Source of the DNA: Bacteroidota bacterium
GTDB lineage: Bacteria > Bacteroidota > Rhodothermia > Rhodothermales > UBA10348
Length of the DNA stretch: 49,271 nucleotides
Assembly: GCA_029262775.1 (NCBI GenBank)
Contig: JAJCYR010000040.1
Coordinates: 1-49,271, forward strand
Reading direction: 5' to 3'
In this document: positions 26,455 to 33,888 of the stretch, one piece after another
Layout: every line of letters starts with the position of its first letter
Position numbering within the stretch: the stretch's first letter is position 1
Notes under the pieces: model-generated
Seen by the model: only the letters and a program-made list of their open reading frames with translations
Databases searched by the model: none
Told to the model about the DNA's origin: nothing
Translations under genes and position numbers: made by a program

Positions 26455-27092
26455 AATTGTTCTTCCTCCAGCATGTCCAGCGTCCCATTCTCAGATAGCC
26501 GTTCTCTTAAGTAGTCGGTAGCCCGCTTCAGGCGGGACAGGACCGTTCCATATTTGATGTCAAGGACCCGCGCCGTTTCCTCCGTAGAAAGCCCTTCAAT
26601 GAGTCGAAGTACGACCACCGTTCGCTGTTTTTCCGGCAGCGAATCGAGAGCCCCTCGAAGCCGTTTGTCCAGATCCTGCTTCTCCAGATTCGTGTGAGCA
26701 GGCGTCGTTGCTCCGGCCGCTTCGAGCTCCGAAGTCAACCCCCAGGACTGCATCCATTGTCTGCGTTTTCGTCGTCGGAGCACATCCAGGCTTCTATTGA
26801 TGGCCATGCGGGTGACGAACGTCCGGAGCGTTGCATCTCCCCGAAAGGTCGCCAGATTCGCGTGCAGCTTGATGAACACGTCCTGCACGACATCGTCGAC
26901 CTCGGCCGACGGCCCCAGCATACCGGTCACCGTGCGGCTGACCGCATCCAGATGCTGGTCCACAATCTGTCTGAATGCGCGCTCATCTCCGCGATGGGCC
27001 TGCTCTACCAACGTACACTCGTCCACATTTCTGGTATGCTCCGCCCGTCCGTTCCGTGCAGGGACGGCAGATACGGCCCGGTGGGCGGCCAT
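26451..27092 (-). CDS. ECF RNA polymerase sigma factor
   Basis: This is a sigma-70 family protein with region 2 (VEQAHRGDERAFRQIVDQHL, DVVQDVFIKLHANLATFRGDA, RMAINRSLDVLRR) and region 4 (LDSLPEKQRTVVVLRLIEGL, STEETARVLDIKYGTVLSRLKRA) separated by a short linker. It directs RNA polymerase to stress promoters. I chose the ATG at 27092 (213 aa) because AGGA lies 9 bases upstream. A GTG at 27125 would give 224 aa and start only 3 bases after the preceding stop. It sits between a Spy-like gene and its probable anti-sigma gene and likely controls the whole operon. Confidence 0.93.
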   Translation of the reverse strand: MAAHRAVSAVPARNGRAEHTRNVDECTLVEQAHRGDERAFRQIVDQHLDAVSRTVTGMLGPSAEVDDVVQDVFIKLHANLATFRGDATLRTFVTRMAINRSLDVLRRRKRRQWMQSWGLTSELEAAGATTPAHTNLEKQDLDKRLRGALDSLPEKQRTVVVLRLIEGLSTEETARVLDIKYGTVLSRLKRATDYLRERLSENGTLDMLEEEQL

Positions 27093-27128
27093 ACGCGCAG
27101 GTCCTATGACAGCTGCAGAAGTCACGTG

Positions 27129-27578
27129 TCAGTTCTGTGCCTGTGGATTCGTACCGCCGCCGCGCCGACCACCGCGGTTTCCTCCCTGGCGGGCATTTTC
27201 TTCCTTGAATGCGGCGTACTGTTTCATCTGCTCGTCGGCGAGTATCGCGCCCAGTGCGTTCTCGGTCTCCTGGTCTACTTCCTGCATGCGAGCCCGCATG
27301 CCCTCCCGTCCGCCACCAAAACCCTGGCCTTGGCGCATGCTCTGCAGGAGCTCCAGACGGCGTTCCTGTTCCTTCTCCAGAATGGTGCGCACCTGGGGTC
27401 GCTGTTCGTCCGTCAGCGACAGTTTCGCGCTGAGTGCCGCAAAATTTTCTTCAAACTGGGCTTTCTGCTGCTCTGGAGACATGCGTCCCTGGGCCACGGC
27501 CGTGGGGGCAAAGGAGGCTCCTGTGGACAGCAACAGGGCCACCACCAGGACCAGACAACGTTTCCGTGATTTTGTCAT
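27129..27578 (-). CDS. Spy/CpxP-like periplasmic protein
   Basis: The 149-aa product starts at the ATG at 27578 after an AGAGG site, giving a clear signal peptide (RKRCLVLVVALLLSTGASFAPTAVAQ). The mature part is helical, with FAALSAKLSLTDEQRPQVRTIL (an LTxxQ-like motif) and charged helices rich in Glu, Gln and Arg. It ends in a Gly/Arg-rich tail (GGNRGGRRGGGTNP). This resembles Spy/CpxP-type periplasmic chaperones or metal-binding sensors. It is the first gene of the sigma/efflux operon, and together with the gene at 25722 it brackets the sigma/anti-sigma pair. Confidence 0.75.
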   Translation of the reverse strand: MTKSRKRCLVLVVALLLSTGASFAPTAVAQGRMSPEQQKAQFEENFAALSAKLSLTDEQRPQVRTILEKEQERRLELLQSMRQGQGFGGGREGMRARMQEVDQETENALGAILADEQMKQYAAFKEENARQGGNRGGRRGGGTNPQAQN

Positions 27579-27665
27579 GCTTACCTCTTGAATGGGTTGC
27601 CTGTTGGACGCTTCGCAGCGGCAGGCCATTCCATTGAACCGACCGGCGACGCTGTGCGTTGACGG

Positions 27666-29204
27666 GTGGCAAACATAAGACACCGTCCCGTGGCACACCC
27701 TTTTCGACTCTTCAATACCCTCAGCCGTCAGGTAGAAAATGTGCAGCCCCTGACTGAAGGCCAGCTGACGTTTTACTCTTGCGGACCAACTGTCTACTCG
27801 TTCGCCCATATCGGCAATTTCCGCTCCTTCCTGACGGCGGACCTGCTGGTTCGCACGGCCACCGCCCTTGGTTTTGATGTGCGCTACGCTACGAACATCA
27901 CCGACGTGGGTCATCTTACGGAAGACGACATGACCGATGCCACGGGTGAGGACCGAATGGCCAGTGCCCTGCGCAGTAAAGAGGGGCAGCAGTTCGCCAA
28001 CGTCTGGGATCTCGCCCGCTACTACGCCGAAGAACTGGAGTCGGACTGGAAGCACCTCAATCTGTGTGAGCCGACCGTGCGGCCCCGGGCCACAGAGCAC
28101 ATGCGGGAACAGATCCTGGCCGTTGAGAAGCTACTTGAGCGCGGGCACGCCTACGAGACGGACCAGGGTGTCTATTTCTCGGTAAGCTCGTTTCCCGATT
28201 ATGGTAGACTGTCGGGAAATCTGGACGCGACCACCCTCGAGCAGTCGGTCCGGGATGTTGTTTCGGATCCTGACAAGCGGGACCCGCGCGATTTTGCCCT
28301 CTGGAAGAAAGACGATGCGCACCTCATGCAGTGGCACAGCCCGTGGGGATGGGGATTCCCTGGATGGCATATCGAGTGTTCGGTCATGGCCATGCGCTAT
28401 CTGGGAGAAGAAATAGATATTCACGCCGGGGGCGAAGACCTGATTTTTCCACACCATGAGTGCGAGCGGGCTCAGTCTGAGGCGCTCTCCGGACGGCCGT
28501 TTGCGCGGCATTGGGTCCACACCCGTTTCCTGCAGGTGGAGGGCGAGAAAATGTCCAAACGCACCGGCAATTTTCACACGGTCCGGGACCTGGTGGCGCC
28601 CAAGGAGAAAGGAGGCCGGGGCATTGACCCGCTGGCGCTGCGTATGACCCTTCTGGCTGGCCACTACCGCAAACCATTCAACTTCACGTTCAACACCGTG
28701 CGGGCGCATGCCCACCACCGGGAGCGCATTACCGAAGCGCTCCGCATCGCGAATGGGAGTCCGGGAGATGCGGCGCTCACCGACACGCACCCCGGCCCCG
28801 AGGCCATGGGCACATTTGCTCCCCTCTACGAACGAGCCCTCGGCGCGATGTCAGATGATTTGAACACCCCAGAGGCTCTGGCCGTCCTGTTCGAAGGCGT
28901 CAAGCGGATCCTGTCGGCGTCTCCTTCCCCCCCACCCGGGCAGATGACCGAGGCGGCCGCCTGGCTTGACGGCATGAACAATCTGCTGGGAGTCGTTCGC
29001 GCCGAGCATGAAACAACAGCCGTAACGGCGGCCGCGCCGGATGAAGATGGCCACATCGACGAGCTGATCGCCGAGCGCCAGAAGGCGCGCGCTGAGAAGG
29101 ACTTCGCGCGCGCCGATGCCATCCGCGACGAACTGAGCACCCTCAACATCGATGTCATGGACAGCCCCGAGGGTGTCCGCTGGAAACGAAAATCAACACT
29201 CTGA
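27666..29204 (+). CDS. cysS: Cysteinyl-tRNA synthetase
   Basis: This cytoplasmic class I synthetase (512 aa from the GTG at 27666, or 504 aa from the GTG at 27690; no ATG is available) charges tRNA-Cys. It shows the start motif LRLFNT-like FRLFNTLS, the zinc site beginning at CGPTVYSFAHIGNFRS (with the HIGH-like AHIGN), WHIECSVMA, HAGGEDLIFPHHECE and the KMSKR loop (EKMSKRTGNF). The C-terminal helical domain ends in VRWKRKSTL. The stop codon overlaps the next start (TGATG), so the HhH protein is translationally coupled. Confidence 0.96.
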   Translation: MANIRHRPVAHPFRLFNTLSRQVENVQPLTEGQLTFYSCGPTVYSFAHIGNFRSFLTADLLVRTATALGFDVRYATNITDVGHLTEDDMTDATGEDRMASALRSKEGQQFANVWDLARYYAEELESDWKHLNLCEPTVRPRATEHMREQILAVEKLLERGHAYETDQGVYFSVSSFPDYGRLSGNLDATTLEQSVRDVVSDPDKRDPRDFALWKKDDAHLMQWHSPWGWGFPGWHIECSVMAMRYLGEEIDIHAGGEDLIFPHHECERAQSEALSGRPFARHWVHTRFLQVEGEKMSKRTGNFHTVRDLVAPKEKGGRGIDPLALRMTLLAGHYRKPFNFTFNTVRAHAHHRERITEALRIANGSPGDAALTDTHPGPEAMGTFAPLYERALGAMSDDLNTPEALAVLFEGVKRILSASPSPPPGQMTEAAAWLDGMNNLLGVVRAEHETTAVTAAAPDEDGHIDELIAERQKARAEKDFARADAIRDELSTLNIDVMDSPEGVRWKRKSTL

Positions 29205-29725
29205 TGGGATATACGACGACACTTCTTGATTACGGAGATCTTTCGGGAGGACTCGCGCGAATGATGGACCGATTCCGGGAAGAAGGCACCCTGATCGGTT
29301 CCAACGCTGAGGACCAGCTCATCTGCGACAACGCGAATGCAGCGCTCCTCGGGATGCTCTACGACCAGCGCGTCCGGGCTGAATATGCGTTCACTGGCCC
29401 CCACCGCCTCCAGGAGCGCCTTGGCCACCTTGATATGCAACGTATCGCCGACATGGAGTTGGACGAACTCCGCGAAATTTTCGCGCAAAAGCCGGCCGTG
29501 CACCGATTCACCAATGTGATGGCCGACCGAACGCAGGCCATTGCCCGCATTCTGGTCGATGACTATGACGGAGACGCCGCCAATATGTGGAACGACGGAG
29601 CCGATTTCGGCGTCATCAAAAAGCGCCTCATAAAACTCCCGGGGTTCGGCAACATGAAAGCCGAAAAAATGCGGTGGGTCCTCCACTATTTCGGGCACAG
29701 GGATTTTTCCCCGGGGCATTCCTGA
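29204..29725 (+). CDS. Small HhH-GPD family DNA-repair protein
   Basis: The 173-aa protein matches the uncharacterised HhH-GPD family seen mainly in Actinobacteria and Bacteroidota. Visible motifs are LLGMLYDQRVRAEYAFTGPHRL near residue 48, FAQKPAVHRFTNVMADRTQ near 92, VDDYDGDAANMW near 118, and a helix-hairpin-helix LPGFGNMKAEK near 145. HhH-GPD enzymes remove damaged bases. This family is short, and the position of a catalytic Asp after the hairpin is uncertain (only the Asp of HRDFS follows). The start codon overlaps the cysS stop. Function beyond DNA binding is inference. Confidence 0.87.
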   Translation: MGYTTTLLDYGDLSGGLARMMDRFREEGTLIGSNAEDQLICDNANAALLGMLYDQRVRAEYAFTGPHRLQERLGHLDMQRIADMELDELREIFAQKPAVHRFTNVMADRTQAIARILVDDYDGDAANMWNDGADFGVIKKRLIKLPGFGNMKAEKMRWVLHYFGHRDFSPGHS

Positions 29726-29803
29726 CGCCCTGCACAAGCCGCACTCGCGCGTGCGCATGGCCTGCCGTGCGCGCCCTGTTGCCACGCCTATATCATCTAT
29801 TCT

Positions 29804-30118
29804 GGGACATACGAACGAAATGTCGCGATCCGGGCGCTACAAGCACTTGCAATTCGCTGCCTACCAACGACTTATTGGTTTTCAGGATTCAATCGCGAGT
29901 TTCCAGGATGTCGCGATCCCCTTCCTGCTGGCGCAATACGGCCTGAGGTGTCGTGAACCATGGATTGCGACATCCCCGACACGATCGCGCCACCTCAAGG
30001 GGTGTTGCGACAGGCTGGAATCGAATGAATGGGACCCGTCATGTCTGCAAATAAATGCCAGACATTGTGTTACGACTATATTTCAAATCCGGATCGCGAC
30101 ATTTCGTTCGTATGTCCC
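29804..30118. mobile_element. 315-bp palindromic MITE-like element with 30-bp terminal inverted repeats
   Basis: The ends are a perfect 30-bp inverted repeat: 29804-29833 begins GGGACATACGAACGAAATGT, and its exact complement is at 30089-30118. The 12-mer ATGTCGCGATCC in the terminus recurs inside at 29908-29919, and in inverted form at 30091-30102 and (one change) at 29962-29973. No transposase is encoded, and the open frame crossing it is not protein-like. No target-site duplication is evident. It is most simply a non-autonomous transposable element or a REP/BIME-like palindromic unit. It lies between a HhH repair gene and trkH. Confidence 0.75.
29906..30010. repeat. Nested internal palindromes of the MITE-like element
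   Basis: GGATGTCGCGATCC (29906-29919) pairs with GGATTGCGACATCC (29962-29975) at 13 of 14 positions. A second hairpin pairs 29985-29994 (TCGCGCCACC) with 30001-30010 (GGTGTTGCGA) around a 6-base loop with a two-base internal mismatch. Together with the outer arms these give a multi-branched fold. Confidence 0.65.
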
Positions 30119-30130
30119 GGAAATCACCCG

Positions 30131-30226
30131 TCCCACTGACCTTCAGTCCTACTGACCTTCAGTCCTACTGACCTTCAGTCCCACTGACCTTCAGACCCAC
30201 GGACCTTCAGACCCACGGACCTTCCG
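30131..30226. repeat. Six 16-bp tandem repeats
   Basis: Six direct units of the form TCCCACTGACCTTCAG run without spacers at 30131-30146, 30147-30162, 30163-30178, 30179-30194, 30195-30210 and 30211-30226. The last two share the variant ACCCACGGACCTTC. They begin 13 bases beyond the palindromic element. They look like a minisatellite; the absence of spacers excludes a CRISPR array. Confidence 0.85.
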
Positions 30227-30260
30227 GCCGGGAGATGATCCCGCCGAGCCTCAACAATAG

Positions 30261-30312
30261 CCTTATCCATGGCCTTATCCATGGCCTTATCAATGGCCTT
30301 ATCCATGGCCTT
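30261..30312. repeat. Four 12-bp tandem repeats abutting the trkH stop codon
   Basis: Units of CCTTATCCATGG lie at 30261-30272, 30273-30284, 30285-30296 (one change) and 30297-30308, followed by a partial CCTT. Each contains the palindrome CCATGG. They end immediately beyond the trkH stop codon, so they form the 3' untranslated end of the long minus-strand transcript. Confidence 0.85.
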
Positions 30313-31824
30313 CTATCGCCTCCAGAAGGCCGGCGCGAACAAAATTATTACTGTAAACAGTTCCAGCCGGCCCGCCAGCATCAATAGCGACAGCACCCAC
30401 TTCCCGAGCAGGGGCACGTGGGCATAATTTTCCGTGGGACCAAGAGTGCCGAATGCGGGCCCGATATTGCCCAGGCTTGACAGCGTAGCCCCGAATGCAC
30501 TCAGGATGTCCATGCCCACAGCGGACATGGCCATGGTCCCCATGCCGAGGAGTCCCAGATACAATACGATGAAAGACAGCACATTTTTCATGATATCGCC
30601 TGGTACCGTGCGCCCGTTCAGCCGCACGGGTAAAATGGCGCGGGGATGGATGAGCTGCTTGATCTCACGGAATGAGTTCTTGAACATGAGAACGTGGCGA
30701 ATCACCTTCACACCGCCACCCGTCGACCCGGCCATGCCGCCGATATAAAAGCACAGGAAAATCACCCCAACGGCAAGGGGCGGCCAGATCTCGTAGTCGG
30801 CCGTAGCAAAACCGGTCGTTGTCACGATGGTCAATGCCTGAAAAAATCCCGTCCGCACCGCTTCGGACAGCGAGGCATACCCCTGAAAGTCTATCGCCTG
30901 GCCGGCAATTGTCCATAGCTCCAAGGTCGGTGCCCAGGTCGCAAGCGTAAGCAGTAGTGTCGCCGACAGCACGATTCCTGCGTACACGCGGAATTCGGTA
31001 TCCCGCCAAACCGTAACAGCCTGCCCCCGGAGCAGTCGGAAATGGAGGGCAAAATTCACACCGGCAAGGAACATGAAGGCGATTACCACCCATTCGACAT
31101 ACGCCGAACGGTACTGACCTATGGATCCGCTCAGGGTGGAAAATCCTCCCGTCGCCATGGTGGCAAAGGCATGGTTTATAGCGTCGAACGGGCTCATTGC
31201 GGGAAGCAACAGCAGGAACTGCAGCACCGTCAGTCCGAAATAAATCAGCCACAGGCGCTTGGCCGTCTCCTGGATTCGGGGCGTCAGCTTGTCTGTACTC
31301 GGGCCCGGAACCTCCGCCTTGAAAAGCTGCATTCCGCCTACGCCGAGAATGGGCAAAATGGCCAGCGTGAGGACAATGATTCCCATACCTCCCAACCAGT
31401 GCGTAAGACTTCGCCACAGCAGAAAGGATGCGGGGACATCTTCAATATTGGGAGTGGTTACGCCTCCGAGTATGGTGGCGCCTGTCGTCGTAAACCCACT
31501 GATGGTCTCGAAGAAGGCGTCGGTGTAGGATTCCAGCATGCCCCCCAGCACCATGGGAACGGCACCCACCGCCGATAAAATGACCCAGGATAGTGTCACG
31601 ATTACGAATCCCTCCCGAATGGATAACTCTTCCAGTTCTCCATCGGCGCGAAGAACCCAGCTCAGGCTTCCCACCAGCAAACACGATCCCGCGACTACCG
31701 CGAAACTCCACCAGGATGCTTCCCCGTGAATCCACCCTGTCAGTGCCGGAAAGAGAAGGGCGACTCCGAGAAAGAAGATGAGGAATCCGAGGGTGAGTAC
31801 AACTGCGCGCAGGTTTACTACCAC
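30313..31824 (-). CDS. trkH: Trk-type potassium uptake membrane subunit
   Basis: The 503-aa inner-membrane protein has the four-fold pore-loop layout of TrkH/KtrB. The filter segments are SGFTTTGATIL, FATMATGGFSTLSG, IVTTTGFATADY and LSSLGNIGPAFG, each between paired membrane helices. GGMAGSTGGGVKVIRHV forms the cytoplasmic side near helix D3. I chose the GTG at 31824 because AAGGAGG lies 7 bases upstream and trkA ends one base away; a longer upstream start is not supported. It takes up K+ together with TrkA and ends beside the 12-bp tandem repeats. Confidence 0.95.
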   Translation of the reverse strand: MVVNLRAVVLTLGFLIFFLGVALLFPALTGWIHGEASWWSFAVVAGSCLLVGSLSWVLRADGELEELSIREGFVIVTLSWVILSAVGAVPMVLGGMLESYTDAFFETISGFTTTGATILGGVTTPNIEDVPASFLLWRSLTHWLGGMGIIVLTLAILPILGVGGMQLFKAEVPGPSTDKLTPRIQETAKRLWLIYFGLTVLQFLLLLPAMSPFDAINHAFATMATGGFSTLSGSIGQYRSAYVEWVVIAFMFLAGVNFALHFRLLRGQAVTVWRDTEFRVYAGIVLSATLLLTLATWAPTLELWTIAGQAIDFQGYASLSEAVRTGFFQALTIVTTTGFATADYEIWPPLAVGVIFLCFYIGGMAGSTGGGVKVIRHVLMFKNSFREIKQLIHPRAILPVRLNGRTVPGDIMKNVLSFIVLYLGLLGMGTMAMSAVGMDILSAFGATLSSLGNIGPAFGTLGPTENYAHVPLLGKWVLSLLMLAGRLELFTVIILFAPAFWRR

Positions 31825-31825
31825 G

Positions 31826-33178
31826 TTAACCCTCCTTGAACATGGCTTCAATATCATGAATGGCGCGTGGCAGTGCGAAGACGTAGGCTTTATCGCCGGC
31901 ATTTACCTGCGTATGACCTGTGGCGACCTCCACCGAATCCCCCTTCAGGATGGCTCCAATCAATATGCCCCGCGGCATGCTGATTTTTGACAATGTTTTT
32001 TTCGTGATGGGAGCCCCATTGCCGGCTTCAATTTCCAGGATTTCAGCATCAAGACCGTGCACGGTTGCCACAGAGTGAACGTGTGTTGCATGCAGGAACC
32101 GCATTATTTCGCTCGATACGGCCATTTTTTTATTGACGGCGGCATCCAGCCCGATAGACTGACTGATAGGGATGTAGGCGCCCTGGGATAATAGGGCAAC
32201 CGTCTTGTACACACCCAAATGCTTGGCCAGTAGACATGTTACAAGGTTGGACTCCTCGTTGTCCGTGACGGCCACGAACGCATCCATATTCGGTAGACCC
32301 TCGGTAACAAGCAGGTCGATATCGGTTGCTTCACCCCGGATGACCAGACAACGATCCAGCACATCGGCTAATTCCGTCGCGCGCTCCAGGTCCGGCTCGA
32401 CTACGCGCACATGCATATCCTTGTCCCGACTCAACTCCAGAGCCACCTTGGCCCCAACCGCGTTTCCCCCAAGGATCATAACATTTGATATTTTCCGGTC
32501 GGACTTGCCCAGCAGGCGAAGTACATCGGGGATGTCCTGCGGCCGGCCCATGACGAACACCTGGTCCCCTTTGCGAAGTTTTTCCGCGCCGGTAGGCAAC
32601 AGGGTGCGAATACCACGCACGAGAGCCACTACCCGGAATTTCAGTTCCGACCGCGACCTCGCCACGTCTCTGAGAGGAATGTCAAGTACACTCGCGTCCG
32701 GATCAAGGCGCAGACCTACAAGCTGAAGCTTACCATCGGCCATGGAAAGGACGTCGGTTGCACTCGCCCTCCTGATGAGCCGGGCTACCTCCGAGGCTGC
32801 GCTCTCTTCGGGGTGAATAACGAGATCAATGCCGAAATCTGACGATTTCAGGACCGATTGCGTGCGCGAGAGTTCTCCCGAACGGACGCGCGCTACTGTA
32901 GTCTTCACGCCCAGCCTGTCGGCCAGCATACAGGCGACAATGTTGACCTCATCTATGGCCGTCACGGCGATCAGAATATCTGCCCCATCCACGCCGGCCT
33001 CCTGCAGCGCCGTCGACGACGTACCATTGCCCTGCAATGTCATAACGTCCAACTTGTCGCGCACGGACACCAGCGCGTCTCCATCCATGTCCATGACAAT
33101 CACGTCATGGTCAGCATTGGAAAGCAGTTTGGCTACATCAAACCCGACGACACCCGCCCCAACAATTATTATTTTCAT
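31826..33178 (-). CDS. trkA: Trk potassium uptake regulatory protein
   Basis: The 450-aa peripheral protein starts at the ATG at 33178 (MKIIIVGAGVVGFDVAKLL, Rossmann glycine motif for NAD(H)). It has two tandem RCK_N/RCK_C halves, with the second Rossmann motif at VMILGGNAVGAKVALELS (about residue 230). The C-terminal TrkA_C domains end in IEAMFKEG. It gates TrkH in response to nucleotides. The trkA stop is one base from the trkH start, and the two form an operon pair. The longer upstream frame would enter tenA and lacks support. Confidence 0.95.
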   Translation of the reverse strand: MKIIIVGAGVVGFDVAKLLSNADHDVIVMDMDGDALVSVRDKLDVMTLQGNGTSSTALQEAGVDGADILIAVTAIDEVNIVACMLADRLGVKTTVARVRSGELSRTQSVLKSSDFGIDLVIHPEESAASEVARLIRRASATDVLSMADGKLQLVGLRLDPDASVLDIPLRDVARSRSELKFRVVALVRGIRTLLPTGAEKLRKGDQVFVMGRPQDIPDVLRLLGKSDRKISNVMILGGNAVGAKVALELSRDKDMHVRVVEPDLERATELADVLDRCLVIRGEATDIDLLVTEGLPNMDAFVAVTDNEESNLVTCLLAKHLGVYKTVALLSQGAYIPISQSIGLDAAVNKKMAVSSEIMRFLHATHVHSVATVHGLDAEILEIEAGNGAPITKKTLSKISMPRGILIGAILKGDSVEVATGHTQVNAGDKAYVFALPRAIHDIEAMFKEG

Positions 33179-33191
33179 ATGGTAGTGCTCA

Positions 33192-33869
33192 TTATACGGG
33201 CCAATCCTGTTTCTTCCACGCCTGGTCCCAGAACATCCACTCGTAGCGGACACTGGTCACAAACGCCTCCTCGGCACGGCGTAATTCGTCAGCCCCGGCA
33301 TATGCGGCCGCCCGCTCCAGGTACTGAAGCAACTCGGCCGTATAGGTCACAAAGCCCGGATCGGCATACGTCCGGAGCCAGTTCGCCCACCGGTGATCGG
33401 GATCAATCATCCCCATCTGCATCCCGATATCCGTATACAACCACGGACATGGCGTGAGGGCCCCGAGCGCCTCGACCAGCGATCCGGTTTGGGCCAGTAC
33501 CACCACGTGGTTTCCGTACGCGCGGTTATTCGGTGTCAGTTCCAAATGACGAATATCGTCTGCCGTGTATCCGAGCGTACGACCGTACTCCTCGTGCAAC
33601 TGCCGCTCTACAACCATGGAAAGGCGCGCAGCATCTATGAACCAGAGCTTCGCATCCGGTTCGACATGACGCACGGAAATCAGGCTACAGGCATCGGCGA
33701 ACGCCTCCAGGTAGCGCGCATCCTGCATCTGGTAAAAGCGGAAGCGCTCGGCATCGAGCGACCCGTCGACGAGTGCCTGCACGAACGGGTGTGCGTGGCT
33801 GGCCTGCCATGCATCGGCGGCCGCCTTCCGACAACGTGCTGCAAACGGGCCCTGTTCAATGGATGTCAT
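33192..33869 (-). CDS. tenA: TenA-family aminopyrimidine aminohydrolase (thiaminase II type)
   Basis: The 225-aa enzyme has TenA hallmarks: HPFVQALVDGSLDAERFRFY, a YLEAFADA stretch, LTPCPWLYTDIG with the catalytic Cys at about residue 140, and the C-terminal FVTSVRYEWMFWDQAW with the conserved Glu. TenA hydrolyses 4-amino-5-aminomethyl-pyrimidine to salvage the thiamine pyrimidine. No other thiamine genes or TPP riboswitch are visible nearby. Its start codon lies in the second copy of a 17-bp duplication shared with the end of the histidine kinase gene. Confidence 0.92.
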   Translation of the reverse strand: MTSIEQGPFAARCRKAAADAWQASHAHPFVQALVDGSLDAERFRFYQMQDARYLEAFADACSLISVRHVEPDAKLWFIDAARLSMVVERQLHEEYGRTLGYTADDIRHLELTPNNRAYGNHVVVLAQTGSLVEALGALTPCPWLYTDIGMQMGMIDPDHRWANWLRTYADPGFVTYTAELLQYLERAAAYAGADELRRAEEAFVTSVRYEWMFWDQAWKKQDWPV

Positions 33870-33888
33870 GGCTCAATGGATGTCATGG
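33856..33888. repeat. 17-bp tandem duplication at the kinase/tenA junction
   Basis: The 16-mer TCAATGGATGTCATGG occurs at 33856-33871 and 33873-33888. On the minus strand this duplicates ATGACATCCATTGA, so the kinase stop and the tenA start reside in neighbouring copies. The upstream copy contains an ATG followed after five codons by a stop. Confidence 0.85.

Larger units (their letters stand above)
29726..30312. other. 587-base gene-free region
   Basis: Between the HhH-GPD stop and the trkH stop no credible gene exists. The region contains a 78-base spacer with GC-rich sequence, the 315-bp palindromic element, 12 bases, the 96-bp minisatellite of 16-bp units, 34 bases, and the 12-bp repeats. 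I see no tRNA-like structure, and no long terminator with a T-run for either converging transcript. Confidence 0.7.

Noticed and set aside
29751..30155. Open frame crossing the palindromic element
   Set aside because: It reads through both inverted ends and into the 16-bp repeats with no domain similarity. The structure of the region is that of a non-coding repeat.
30131..30308. Possible CRISPR array
   Set aside because: Units of 16 and 12 bp run head to tail without unique spacers, and no cas genes are present.
33178..33869. TPP riboswitch for tenA
   Set aside because: The upstream sequence is the coding end of the histidine kinase with no space for the conserved thi-box, and no matching motif was seen.
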